DNA of 64,000 nucleotides. Source: Schistocephalus solidus. Its lineage: Eukaryota; Platyhelminthes; Cestoda; Diphyllobothriidea; Diphyllobothriidae. Shown here in pieces: positions 34,601 to 45,623 of this stretch. The position numbers and the translations under genes are program-made. The notes below the pieces were generated by a model. The model made no database searches. It had not been told where the DNA came from and worked only from the letters and a program-made list of their open reading frames with translations. Each line of letters opens with the position of its first letter. Positions within the stretch are counted from its first letter, which is position 1. Location of the stretch: assembly GCA_017591395.1 (NCBI GenBank), contig WEDG01011499.1, positions 20,642-84,641 of the forward strand, written 5' to 3'.

Positions 34601-37540
34601 TGTTTTTGAATTTGCTATTCGATCGGTTGAAAGAGATGCTTTTTTTCTGGAAAATGCAAGTAATGTATGCCTAATACCCTGCTTCCATTTGCCTCTTTTT
34701 TGCGCAAATTATAGTGGCTTGCACGTCCTTATCAATCTAAAACATCAGGTTGTGAGGTTTTGCAGTCCTATTGGGCAATACCTAGCCACACACAAGGCAA
34801 GAATAGGAAATTTTAGCCAAGTAGTGCTTTCATTTTTAAACATATTGCGCCAGAGTTTGATACTAAGTTCTTTTCACCACAAGTTTTACTGCACATACAA
34901 CTAGAATGGTTACCTTAATACACTATTTGTGTTATAATTTTGAAAATGCGGAATAATTTTAGGCAATAAAATAAAAAACCACATTAATCAAACAAAGCTG
35001 GCATATTTTATAAAACAGCGTTTATTTTGTCTGATATCTAAAAGCGTCAAATGTGGCAAATATCGAAATTATGTTAAAATTGTAAAAATACATGGTCCTA
35101 GGCAAAAAACAATTAAAGACGCTGTCAACTAGAGCAAGCCTTCTACTTCCATTTAAAGAGGCGGCTTGGAGGCAGGATATCTTTAGTATTAAGGTTATAC
35201 TATTTAATACAGATTACTTAAAACATTTAATTCAAAACAATCAATGTGTTTGCCTTGTCTGCCCTTCGGTATAATTTACCTCTCGAGGATCACAAACGTG
35301 AGAGGGTAGCAGGAAGGAGGCAACTTTCAACGTTGGTCAACGGTATCAAAATAAGTTCATTGACAGGTTAGTATTTTTTAAATGATTTATAATGCCTTAA
35401 AAATAAAACAATAACTACGGGTTACTCTATTGTAATGTAAGCCTTACTTTAAATAAGCATTTTGCACTTAACGTGGATTTGTTAAAATGAAACTGTAGAG
35501 TTTTCCTAACTAAAAAACTGTGGTCTTTGCGTCAGGAAGTTTACATTTAAGACTATTAATTCGTGTTTCGAAGGTCTTTGTTTCATTAAAAGTGCAAGCA
35601 TAAGAAGATTTCTTTGAAATGTCCATGATAATTTAACTAAGCCATTCCTTTAATGGCCATTAGTATGCAAAATGCACACTTGTGCATGAAACATGGTATT
35701 ATCCGGAGCTGATTGTGCTCAGTCGTACTATCGCAGATGCTCAGCATGCTGTAATATAATTGTTAAATAGAAAATCCCTGTGCAAATGAAAGTTTCTTCC
35801 AATGATGTCCTATGAGTTCCAACCAGTGATTCCGAGCAGCCGGTCTTTTCAAACACTTAAGACAATGTAATTTATATGAAATTCAAACAATATGGCAAAC
35901 CTTCACTGTGAACAAATAACGTTTCACTCGTAGCTCCACCGATATGTGCTCACGTACCTTACCCATTTTTCCAAATGTCGATTCTTTTATCATATTTTTT
36001 TTCCTATGTAAATTATTAAGCCGCTTAAATCACGGTTGCATATTTAACACTTATGTTAAGTTTTAACTGCTTAACAATACTACATGTATTATGTGAGAAA
36101 CAAAAACATTAAAATCCCTTTTTGGTGAAAGATTAAATGACTCGTTTGATAACCGTCACTTATATCCAAATATTTCCTGCAAAGCCCCAAAGGGCGTTTT
36201 TAATTTCTACCAAAGTAAAACAATACTACCTTTTTACCTGACTCTTCAATTTGAATGAACTCATTGCCTTAAATAAAATGATATCACTTTTTTACAGGTC
36301 TAACACCCAAAATAATGATTGAAGTCACTTTTTCAAAAACAGAGGAGGTAAAAAATGTTGGGTAGAGTCACAACTCAAACTCGAAACAAGAAGTCATACA
36401 ATAGGAACAGAAAATATTTTAGTTAGCTATGCACTGAGACAGATTATAGGCTAATATTATTACAAACAATTTAAACTTACTAATTTTGAGATATATCTGT
36501 AAAGTATGAGTTACTTTTGGTTCACATTTTGACTAATAATAGGCCAAGAATCAATCATTTACTTTTTCTCTCCTCGGAAAAATGGAAAGGTATTCAGATT
36601 TGAGGATGGACGAAAAATCGAAGTTAAATGCTGCTTAAAATCAAATAAAGAAGCGGTCATCTACTTTTTGGTTGTTCAACACATGAGCAGTTATAAGGCA
36701 AACCCTGAATGGTAAAACGCCTTTCCAGGTGCTATTCACAATTAAAATTTAACAATTATTCGGAATACTGACAGGGCAGTAGATGTTAGCATATTCTTAC
36801 GCCATACAAAATCTAAAACTTTGCACTGTTTATCTCATGTCTACAAATAATCAATGGCATTCTCACTGGAAATTGTAATACCAATTTATAAAATGTTATC
36901 AGTTACGTAAGCATCGGAGTCAAATTAGAAACCTATTATCGTTCTAAAAACCCGGTGTGTGTATTTTTGTGGCTGTTTCTTTCTCCATAAAAATAATAAT
37001 CGATAGCTCGAGTGGAAACATATTTTTAAGCGCAGGTGTTTGTAAAAATTATATTCACAATATAAATATTTTAGCCGTTTACTGGCTAAGCCTGACATAA
37101 AACCTATTCTCAGTTCGATTTTCAATACAAAGTTTTTTCCGAAAGTCAAAAATTGAAGTCCAACCAACCCTTGACCCTTTATGATACTTTTTATTTCTAA
37201 ATAAAAATGCAGTAACGTGGAAATAGGGGCCAGTCTTTAATCTCATCTTTCAAACGAGCCGCAAATATAATATTCTGTAAACTATGAGTGTTGCTAAAAT
37301 GTAAATATTTTGATAAAACAATAAATAATACTTCAAGATATGGATTAATTATTAACGTTAACGCATGATTTAAGAGGAATTTCTGTAAATATTTTAAAAT
37401 AACTTCATTTTCAGCGGAAAGTTGTTAAATAAGATATTTTTTACTACTTCGATTTAATTTGTGTAATTGGAAAGTTCACAAATTATAAAATAGATAAAAA
37501 TATGCATACTTACATGTAAGGATTTGTTTTGCTTCTATCT
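31640..37540. other. Long AT-rich non-coding stretch
   Basis: No exon, RNA gene or tandem repeat is supported. Short frames of 60-80 codons occur on both strands, as expected by chance in sequence of this length. Confidence 0.4.
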
Positions 37541-37544
37541 TGTG

Positions 37545-37617
37545 GTTCGATCCTATGACAAGAGGTGCACAGCTTATGCATTTATAACGCTATAACCACC
37601 TGAGCTGCAAGACGTGT
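37545..37617 (-). mobile_element. tRNA-like SINE head
   Basis: On the minus strand CAGCTCAGGTGGTTATAGCG (A box) and, about 25 bases further, ATAGGATCGAACCAC (B box) have true tRNA spacing. The acceptor ends do not pair well enough for a functional tRNA. Confidence 0.5.
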
Positions 37618-37704
37618 ATTTTATCGCATTTGGATGTGGACCTTGCCGTAATTGCGAATAGACAGACGCCTCAGACAAAAGGTATTGTAACTCAAAGGGT
37701 TAAA

Positions 37705-37775
37705 TTGTTGGCTGTATAAGAGTCTTCATTTGAAGCAATGGGTTCGAAATCTACTACTACCACTGGATGAAACAA
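37705..37775 (+). mobile_element. tRNA-like SINE head
   Basis: Plus-strand TGTTGGCTGTATAAGAG followed by GGGTTCGAAATCTAC, an A/B-box pair with tRNA-like spacing. Weaker than the neighbour on the other strand. Confidence 0.35.
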
Positions 37776-40690
37776 AAATAGGTCATAAGAATTATAAAAA
37801 TCTGCTAATCAGCATCTGTCAGCAAATGCGCATGATGTACATCGGTAATTTTAAAAGGACTAAAATATGACTTCACTCGGCAAGGAAACCCGTCTCCACT
37901 GCCCATTTTTATGATTTAAAACATGAATCTTTTATAGATATTATAAATAAGTAACAAGGCAATTGATCGCTATCAACATCAGTGTGTATGCAAATAAATT
38001 TGCATATATTGGCTTAAATATTCAACAAGAACTATAGTGGTGAATCTATATGTTATGGATCATCTGAAAAAGGTACGAAGTTTACAGTTTTGAAGAAAAG
38101 CCCATAAAGAGCTAGTTTTCTATCTTTTTATCCTCCTGAAAACGATGAATACGTATGGAGTAGTGAAAGCACATACAAATTTTAAAGTGCTGGGATTAGA
38201 TGGAGCATAATTGCGTTTCTCTTAAAAAAGGATTTTTAGCCATAAATTATTATTATCGGAATTATGCAAGGACTTCTGAATTAATATGATATATTTGGCC
38301 TTTAAATACCATCAGTACATTGCACCAGTAAGATTCGATGTCTTGAAAATTGTTCTTAGGTACAAAGTATTAAACTGAGCACTTTCGAATTCAGTTTTAT
38401 ACTATGACGTGGACAGACACAAAGCAATGAAAATTATCTTCTCGCAATGCAAATTTCTGAAAAACTTTGCTCATTTATTTTAGGCTTCACTAAAAATTCT
38501 AAAATGGTGTGTAGCATTGCGAAAATTTCCAAGAAATATTTATTGAAAATTTGGAAATTTTAATTATTTTGGAAGATTACCAAAATTTTAATAATTACAA
38601 TATTTTTTGTGTGAGTTGAACACATAACGTTGTTCTACCTTCTTGTAATTTTAACGTTGGCAGTTTTATTTAAAATAGTGGATGTGAAGTGGAGAATGGA
38701 CTTATATAGCGGCGTTTGTGTGCTACAACATATCCACTGGTTATTTATGTGGTTTAGCACAATATAAGAGCGAAGCAATAAAAACCAGTGTGTAGAATTT
38801 CTTATAACATTTTATTCAAAAGAAATTAATTTTGGCTAGGCGTATGGATTGCAAGGTTTGGCTAATTAATCCATGCATGCTTAGTGAACTTTCTCCACAC
38901 CACGTATCCCATAAGTAAATCCCTTGAATTTAGCTTTTTTAAATTTGTTTATCCATGGGTTTCTAAATACAGTTTAAGGTTTGTATAAGAGATCGGCCAG
39001 CGTTTAATTTGCCTAACCAAAAATACGAATCGTGCAAAAAATTCCGCGAAGCTTCTTTTACAGACGTAAATATCTATGCTCAAAACAGTACTCTCTTCAA
39101 CGAAAACATGTCTGCGAAAGGAAATATAGGTTGCTGATCCTACATGACTGTTGGTATGACAGCTCTTATTATTTACTTCTCGCTAAATTTTGGTGCTAAA
39201 GAGACTTTTTACTTATAACAAGATAGAAAAACGCCATGTAGATTTTAAAGACTTACTCGGTAAATGAAAATTTACTGTTATGTATGATCTTCCTTTCTAG
39301 AATTGCAAGGAATTTAGTCAACGTATTTTCGAATGTTGGCCCTTCTTTAAAAAAACAAAACCATAGACTTATTTCATATCAATTACTAGGCCATTTCATA
39401 AAAAGTACCAAATATCAAAGGATCTGAGTTGGAATCTGCTTGTCAAATAAAATCGAAAATACGACCTATAGCACTTAATGGTGCGTTGACTAATACCTTC
39501 CAAAACTTTTAATTTTTGATTACCTAAATATTTAATCCACGCAAATAACATAGCAATGCACATTGCGAATAAGAGATATTCAAGAAAAATGAGACATTGT
39601 TATCCTCTTGAGCAATGAATATGAAAAGGAAAATCATAAACTATAATAAGTTTTAAAAAGTGTCTTTGGATCTAAGGTTTACAGTTCATATGTGGTACAG
39701 ATTGACAAGCCCTAACTTTTCATATTTCAAATATGTCCTCAAATTTTGTTCAATTTTGCCGCAACACATACTGACTAGTTAAACGAGAGACCTCGATTGA
39801 GCAAAGGATTTTTAGAAATACACAGGACAAAAACCACACATTCCTCAGTGAAAATGCATCTAGTAATCCTAGAACTGACATTTGAACCTTTGCACTCATT
39901 CGTAAACAAATACTTTATTATATTAATTAGATACGAATTCAGTTCGTGTTTTGGCTTAAGTTGCCACATTCCCTCATAAAACGGTTTCAATTTGTTTAAC
40001 GAAATTTTTAAAAACAGGCATACTGTGAACCAATGGTTTAGTTTCCTTTGATTAAAAAAGGTAGCTGGTAAAATGCAATATCCTTAAATGCAGCGTGTCT
40101 TCTTAAACAAAACCGAAGTGGTTTACCAAACAGAAATTAATACAGTCAGTGATAATAGTCTGTTTTTTTGCAAAAGGAATTTAAAATTGAAATCAGCACA
40201 GATACAACTTCCTTTCAATGCTTCACATACATTAAATGTCATTTTCATTATTTGTGTTCTTATTTCCATTAAATACATTTAAAGAGCTGCCGATTTTCCA
40301 ATGGGTGAAAAATTAAATTCAATGAAAATGCGTATTCAAACGTCACGATATTATCCGTTCACAGTATTTGTGGAAAACGTGAAATAATATCTTTTGCTGC
40401 AAGTGTGTCTGAATTTGCGTTGCCACTTGCACAACAGGCTTTCATTGAAACTCACTACAATGGTAGGGAAAATTGACCATAACATAATATACATGCGATT
40501 TAAACGGCGGATTATAAGTAATATAACAAAACGATAGGGGACTTGATCTCGCTCGTGATACTTTATCTTTACAATGGGTGACCTCTTTTACCCTATCGTT
40601 TACCATTGAAAAAGGTCGTATGAATATAAAGTGGCCAATGATTACTAAAGGAAATTTATTTCTTCAGATTAAAAAAGGTGAACGGATTAA
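37776..40690. other. AT-rich non-coding stretch
   Basis: Nothing supportable except an 11-bp foldback near 40.53-40.60 kb, described separately. Confidence 0.4.
40529..40601. repeat. Foldback with 11-bp arms
   Basis: AAACGATAGGG at 40,529-40,539 and its exact reverse complement at 40,591-40,601, with a 51-base loop. A nested shorter pairing (CAATGG with CCATTG) overlaps the right arm. No coding frame lies inside. Confidence 0.6.
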
Positions 40691-40885
40691 TTTCACGGGT
40701 GTTTTACCGCCTGGGGTTAGAAATGTCTGGTTGAATCGCATATAAGCCTGAAATGGCCATTCCAATCTCCATTTTTTGTGTCATTCTGCCTTTAATACTA
40801 TTCACTGTGTGACTACTGGTGGGCTCAAGAGTAATCCCTAAGGTCTAAGGATTGCGTCCTGTAAATAAAACGTGAGTACCTTCAT
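40690..40885 (+). mobile_element. SINE copy
   Basis: B-box remnant and body: GTCTGGTTGAATCGCATATA, then AGCCTGAAATGGCCATTCCA, then GTGTCATTCTGCCTTTAATA, then GGGCTCAAGAGTAATCCCTA and GATTGCGTCCTGTAAA. It is followed within 35 bases by the head of the next copy. Confidence 0.65.
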
Positions 40886-40917
40886 GTTGTTGTTAATAGT
40901 CCCGATCAAAAAAGGAC

Positions 40918-41170
40918 AGACAACGAGCCCGTAGCTTTATGGTAAGCACATTGCTCCGCTGCTCAAGAGATCGCGGATCTAAGCATATGGTGGGGAACCA
41001 CCTGCATTTGGATACTGCTAGTGTGTGATGGCACATAAGTCAGAATTACCCATTCCAGTCTTACTTTTCTTTGTTGGTAATGTTATTCTGCCTGCCATAC
41101 TAGCAAATTTAGGGTACCGGCTGGGTTCGAGAGTTAACCCCAAGCACACATGCGTCCCGTAGAAGTTGTG
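40918..41170 (+). mobile_element. SINE copy, most complete
   Basis: The best full-length example in the window. The tRNA-like head has an A box (CCCGTAGCTTTATGGTAAGC, 40,928-40,947) and a decayed B box (GATCGCGGATCTAAGC). The body follows (TGTGTGATGGCACATAAGTC, AGAATTACCCATTCCAGTC), then GTAATGTTATTCTGCCTGCC, then GGGTTCGAGAGTTAACCCCA and a GCGTCCCGTAGAA end. It lies head to tail with the copy just upstream. Confidence 0.75.
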
Positions 41171-43229
41171 GTAAGCGTACAGCCACCAAATTATTTACTG
41201 TAGAATGTTCATGATACTAGATGTTGTATATGTTTGTTTCGAGCGCATGTTTAATAGTTGAAGAAAGAAACCATTAAATACTTGCTTAAAGAGGAACCTG
41301 TGTTATTTGATTTTTAAACTTCTAAAGCAATTGTGAACAGCACAAAAACTAGGATAAACTTCACGGTAAGATCTAAGCAATATCACAAAAGTGAAGTGGT
41401 AATGGATGCTAATATTCGACTAAGCTCTGAGTTCATCTCAAGCTCCTGTGTTGTGTATCATTTTCATCATGTTGTCAATTTCGAATCGTTTTTTGCCTTC
41501 CCAAACGTTTAGTTAGAAGCATTAACCAAGTATAAATAGGTACATATAAATGACATTTAGTCTTTATTTATGTCAAAAAGTGTTATTTGTTTTAATTTCT
41601 TCTTTCTTAATATGCCAAAATTTAAAACGATGTAGATGACGAGATATTAACTGTGTATTCTGTTACTACCATAAGCAATTGCTAACGGAGGTTTTTAAAT
41701 GCATTCCATTTGGATATTTTAGCATTCGTGTTTAACCTTTTTTACGCCAATACGACCGTAACGTAACCAGTACGATCGACTTTACTCTTATAAGTTAAAC
41801 TTTTCGTCCATGAAGTGAAGCTAACATTCCAAATACAGAATTAAATTCATCGCAATGTCAATTAAAAAAAACACGCCTCAAGACATACGTAAGCTGATAT
41901 CTATTATCCGGTCCAGTCAAATATCTGTTATTGGCACAAACAATCTGTGCTTATTTGAAAAGCCAAGAAAAAACTTGGCAGACAGTTTTAAATAATTCAT
42001 TCTTACTCTTTCCTGAGCATAATGAAGAAATTTCTTTTTCAATCAAAGTCAAACTTAATAAATGCCCAAATTCTTACTTTCTATTATATTCAGTTTGCAT
42101 TTCTAATCAGATCCTAGCAGACATCTAATCAAGATACTGACCAGATCGAAACTTGAATTCGTGGCAGAACAGGAGTTAACTACACTGCATATTCAATAAA
42201 ATATTCTACAAGAGCGTGACAAAGCTTCCAGCTAGATAACTGCTCTGTCGAGCTGCTTGAGGTTAGCAGATACAAAGATGGAGTAACATTGGATAAAGTT
42301 GAAAGACAGTTTAAATGCTTTCGCAAATGGAAGAGAAAAATCATAGCTGCAGTTCATTTTTAATGCTAAAATAAGGGGCCTTTTTTAAGGCAACAACGGG
42401 CATTCACGTATTCGAAAATTATGTAAACCAGCTAGGCATGAAGGTCTAGCTGAATGCTTAGATACGTTTATTTTACATGCCTATCTATGTCGTTTAAAAA
42501 TTAATTCTGCTAAAACCTCTGTTCCACGGCAGGGATTAACTGTTTAGATGTTTGCTCAACACCGGTAGAAGAAAAAACAGAATTGGAAAAAATTGAATAA
42601 CTTAAATGCCAACTTAATTAACTGAACTCTAAGTTAAAACTTCCGCTTTTAGCACATATTTGACTGATTCAGCTAGCGTTTGAAACTCGGTACACTTTCC
42701 AGCATGTATCTGCAAAAAAACGAATGCATTTTATATCAATAGTTATATATATATATATATATATAATTCTCATTTTGTCAACCTGTTCCTCACGTAATCT
42801 AAAAACGTGAGAACCCGTGCAGTTTGCGTTTTTGACAACCCTAAGGAGATATATACACCAGAAAATCCTTACTGTTCAGGAAGAACATAAATTTCTCTAA
42901 GTAGGCCATTCAGTGTGTTTATCTGATTTTATTTGACACTTCACTGAAAAATGTGAGAATTCGGTATGTGTATCCTATTCTATACATCAGATGATTCATG
43001 TTTACATGAAAGGGAAAATAGTCGGTTTCCATCAAGTTTAAAACGTGTTTGTGAACAAAAAATGTTATTCGGATAATATTTATTTAAATTTCTGCATTCA
43101 TACATAAAAAATTGTCAACCAAAAAACGGATAGGCTTACATCTTTTCAGCGAGGTATGAATTATCCAGTTCAGAAATCCAAGAAGGGCTAATTTATCCGA
43201 CAGATTTATATTTAATCAGTGGTCCTTAC
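41171..43229. other. AT-rich non-coding stretch
   Basis: No supported exon or RNA. It contains the AT microsatellite at 42.74 kb. If the exon at 43,230-43,415 is real, its intron begins here on the minus strand. Confidence 0.4.
42743..42766. repeat. AT microsatellite
   Basis: About twelve uninterrupted AT dinucleotides, flanked by ordinary AT-rich sequence. Confidence 0.95.
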
Positions 43230-43415
43230 TTGAGTTTCCTGTTCGTCGAAAATGAATTTTAAAGTAAATAGCAGTGCCACGATTGCATACGAAAGCATTA
43301 TTCGCCGACTATCTTCCCATTGGTCTACCACTGCCAATTGGATTTGCAGGGCTGACAGCATTTCCTTAAGTTGTGCATGGCTTATTTGCCAATTCTGATA
43401 GAAAGGTGATGCCAT
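43230..43415 (-). CDS. Candidate first exon of a small single-pass membrane protein
   Basis: The minus strand opens at ATG 43,415-43,413 (MASPFYQNWQISHAQLKEML) and runs 62 codons to a GTAAGG donor (complement 43,224-43,229) in phase 0. Residues 1-37 are polar and amphipathic, with SALQIQLAVVDQWEDSRR, which could form a helix. They are followed by a clear hydrophobic segment, IMLSYAIVALLFTLKFIF (residues 39-56), and then DEQETQ at the splice. A pyrimidine-rich acceptor (CTTTTTGCTTTAAG) lies about 21 bases before the ATG, where a 5' leader or a spliced leader could join. If the donor is not used, the frame ends after 67 codons. Composition is more balanced than in the flanks. I do not recognise the family, and no second exon was found. 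Confidence 0.45.
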
Positions 43416-45284
43416 AAAATCCGAAACAATTGTTCTTAAAGCAAAAAGCCATTCTACCTATCGATTTAGAGATTTTTCTGTGGTTTGCAAATCACTCTAA
43501 TAAATTATTATGTTACTATTGCATGCCGTTTTTATTGAACATGGGTGTACCTATATTATCCTTTTAGGTAATCAAACAAAAGTAAAGTTTTTCATATCTC
43601 GTCGATTTTTTCAACAATATGCAAAGAGTATTTTGTCCAAACGTTTGGCTATCACTCACGAAATAATCAAAATATTTTGTAACATCTGAAACTCGGTAAA
43701 CGTTAAAATGCTAAAAAACTTTTTATTATTAACTTACGCAGCTACGGTGGCTAACGTAAATATTTAGACGTAAATAACGAGAAAATTCCAGTTTGGATAC
43801 GTTTGGGTCCTAAAACACAGTGCATAGTTTATAATGAAGGCCGACAAACCTTTAAAATATGTTTTCTACGACAATGTAAATCATAAATAGTCATATGTGT
43901 CTCTAATAAGAATGACGAGGAAGTTACTTCTAACCTCATGCTGCAAACCTTGAATATTTAGGTACTATGTTTTTTGACTTTTTAGAACATGTCACTTATC
44001 TTCATCTTTACGTGATAGGCGCTATAGGTGTATTATTCATTTAATGTTCCTGTTACTTCGTATAATCCAAATCTGATGATGAACATTTGTTTTTTATAAA
44101 TTAATCTTATTAAATTAAAATATCTGTGTTCCTTTTCTAAAATTTGCCAATCATTTGCAAAATATAGATAAAAGGTTTTAATTATTTTGAAAGTTAACTA
44201 ATACCTTATATTTTGTCAGCATTAATTCAATACATGTTGGCTTATTATTTGCTTGTTGAAACATTTAATAAAAGCCTTTGCTTCTGAAAAAGAAGTCATA
44301 CGTTTGAAGTTTCTGTTCAAAAAAGACATTCTTCCGATTACACTGAAATATAATGTAATCTTATTTATAAATTCTGAAAAATAAATGTCGTACATCTTAA
44401 TTTGTTAAAGTAAAAATGTGAAATGCATATAATTTTATAAAGATATGTTTTTTTTCGTTCGTAAACACTTATCTATGTTACGAAATAAGAACTTTTTTCC
44501 GTATCTCAACAACTTTAATCACATTGTTCCGCAGTGTACGAAGAAAAGTTTATGTTTCTTTGTAATGTTAGTTTAAGCAGTTTTCTGGTTATTGATTTTT
44601 AATACAATTTATACTTGAGACCACACACAACAATTAGTCTTATTGAAAAATAATATAACATGAAGAAAGGTTTAGCTAAGACTTTTCCAATATTCTGTAT
44701 TGCCATTGAAACTAACTAAAACAGCCATAGTTTCCACGGGGTAGTATCACTGCATGCAGCGTTCATGTAGGATATTGGGAGTAATTTGCTTCAATCTCGA
44801 ATGCATTAACCAAATTCAGTTGTTGGTTTTTAATAAATTTAGCATTTTTCGACATTTCTATGATGGTATTTGCAGACAGTAACTAGGTGATTTCTCTAAA
44901 TGTACGTTTTTGACAAATGTTTTTACCTATTTCAGATCTATCTGTATCTGCTCTGTAGGCCAAAATTACCTTAAATATGACGCTTTAATTTCCGAAGATA
45001 GCATTGAAATAATAACTTCAAATGGGATAGGCCACACACGCAACGTTTATAACTTGTTTCATGTCACATCTGCAAATATTTTACTTGCCCCTTATGGATG
45101 TTAATTGTGTTAAGGCTGAGAATTCAATAGTTGTAGCTTAATGAACGTGCATGAAAAAGAATGGTTAATTTAAGTTTTAATATTTGAATTTTGCTACTCC
45201 TGGCTGTTTGCAGATTACATAAAGTGGCGAAGAAGAGCTCTCGGGAACTACGGTCTTTTCGTTTTCTGTTATGAAGTCACATGC

Positions 45285-45345
45285 TTCTTTAACTCCCTGA
45301 TGAAGATGCGCTGAAACATTGGTTAACAAGAATTACAAATGTTAT
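45285..45345 (+). other. Hammerhead-like core motif, possible Penelope-like tail
   Basis: CTGATGA, a short possible stem II, GAAAC and then CATT...AATG-TT (a 4-bp possible stem III followed by an NUH-type site) occur in hammerhead order. Stem I is not convincing: bases next to CTGATGA do not pair with those after the putative cleavage site. Penelope-like elements often carry hammerhead motifs, and the dead copy near 18.77 kb has a GAAACGTC stretch in its tail. Chance is quite possible. Confidence 0.25.
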
Positions 45346-45571
45346 CCGTCATTTACAAAATGAGTTCTGGTCATGCAAACAACCGTAAGACTGACTTGGC
45401 CATGCATGGCTAACATCCCCTGATTTGGTGTGTCTCTGCCGTTTCTTCCACGTAAAGTCAATTTGTGATATAAAGTTACAGACATTAAAGTCCACTGTTA
45501 AAACTCACTGCGACTATCATTTTAATAATGGAAGGATATAATGGGGTCTTCCATTGTCCTATTTGACACCA

Positions 45572-45616
<45 letters not shown>

Positions 45617-45623
45617 TACATAT
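45572..45623. repeat. AT microsatellite
   Basis: About twenty AT/TA dinucleotides with a few C interruptions at the edges (ATACATATAT). Confidence 0.95.
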
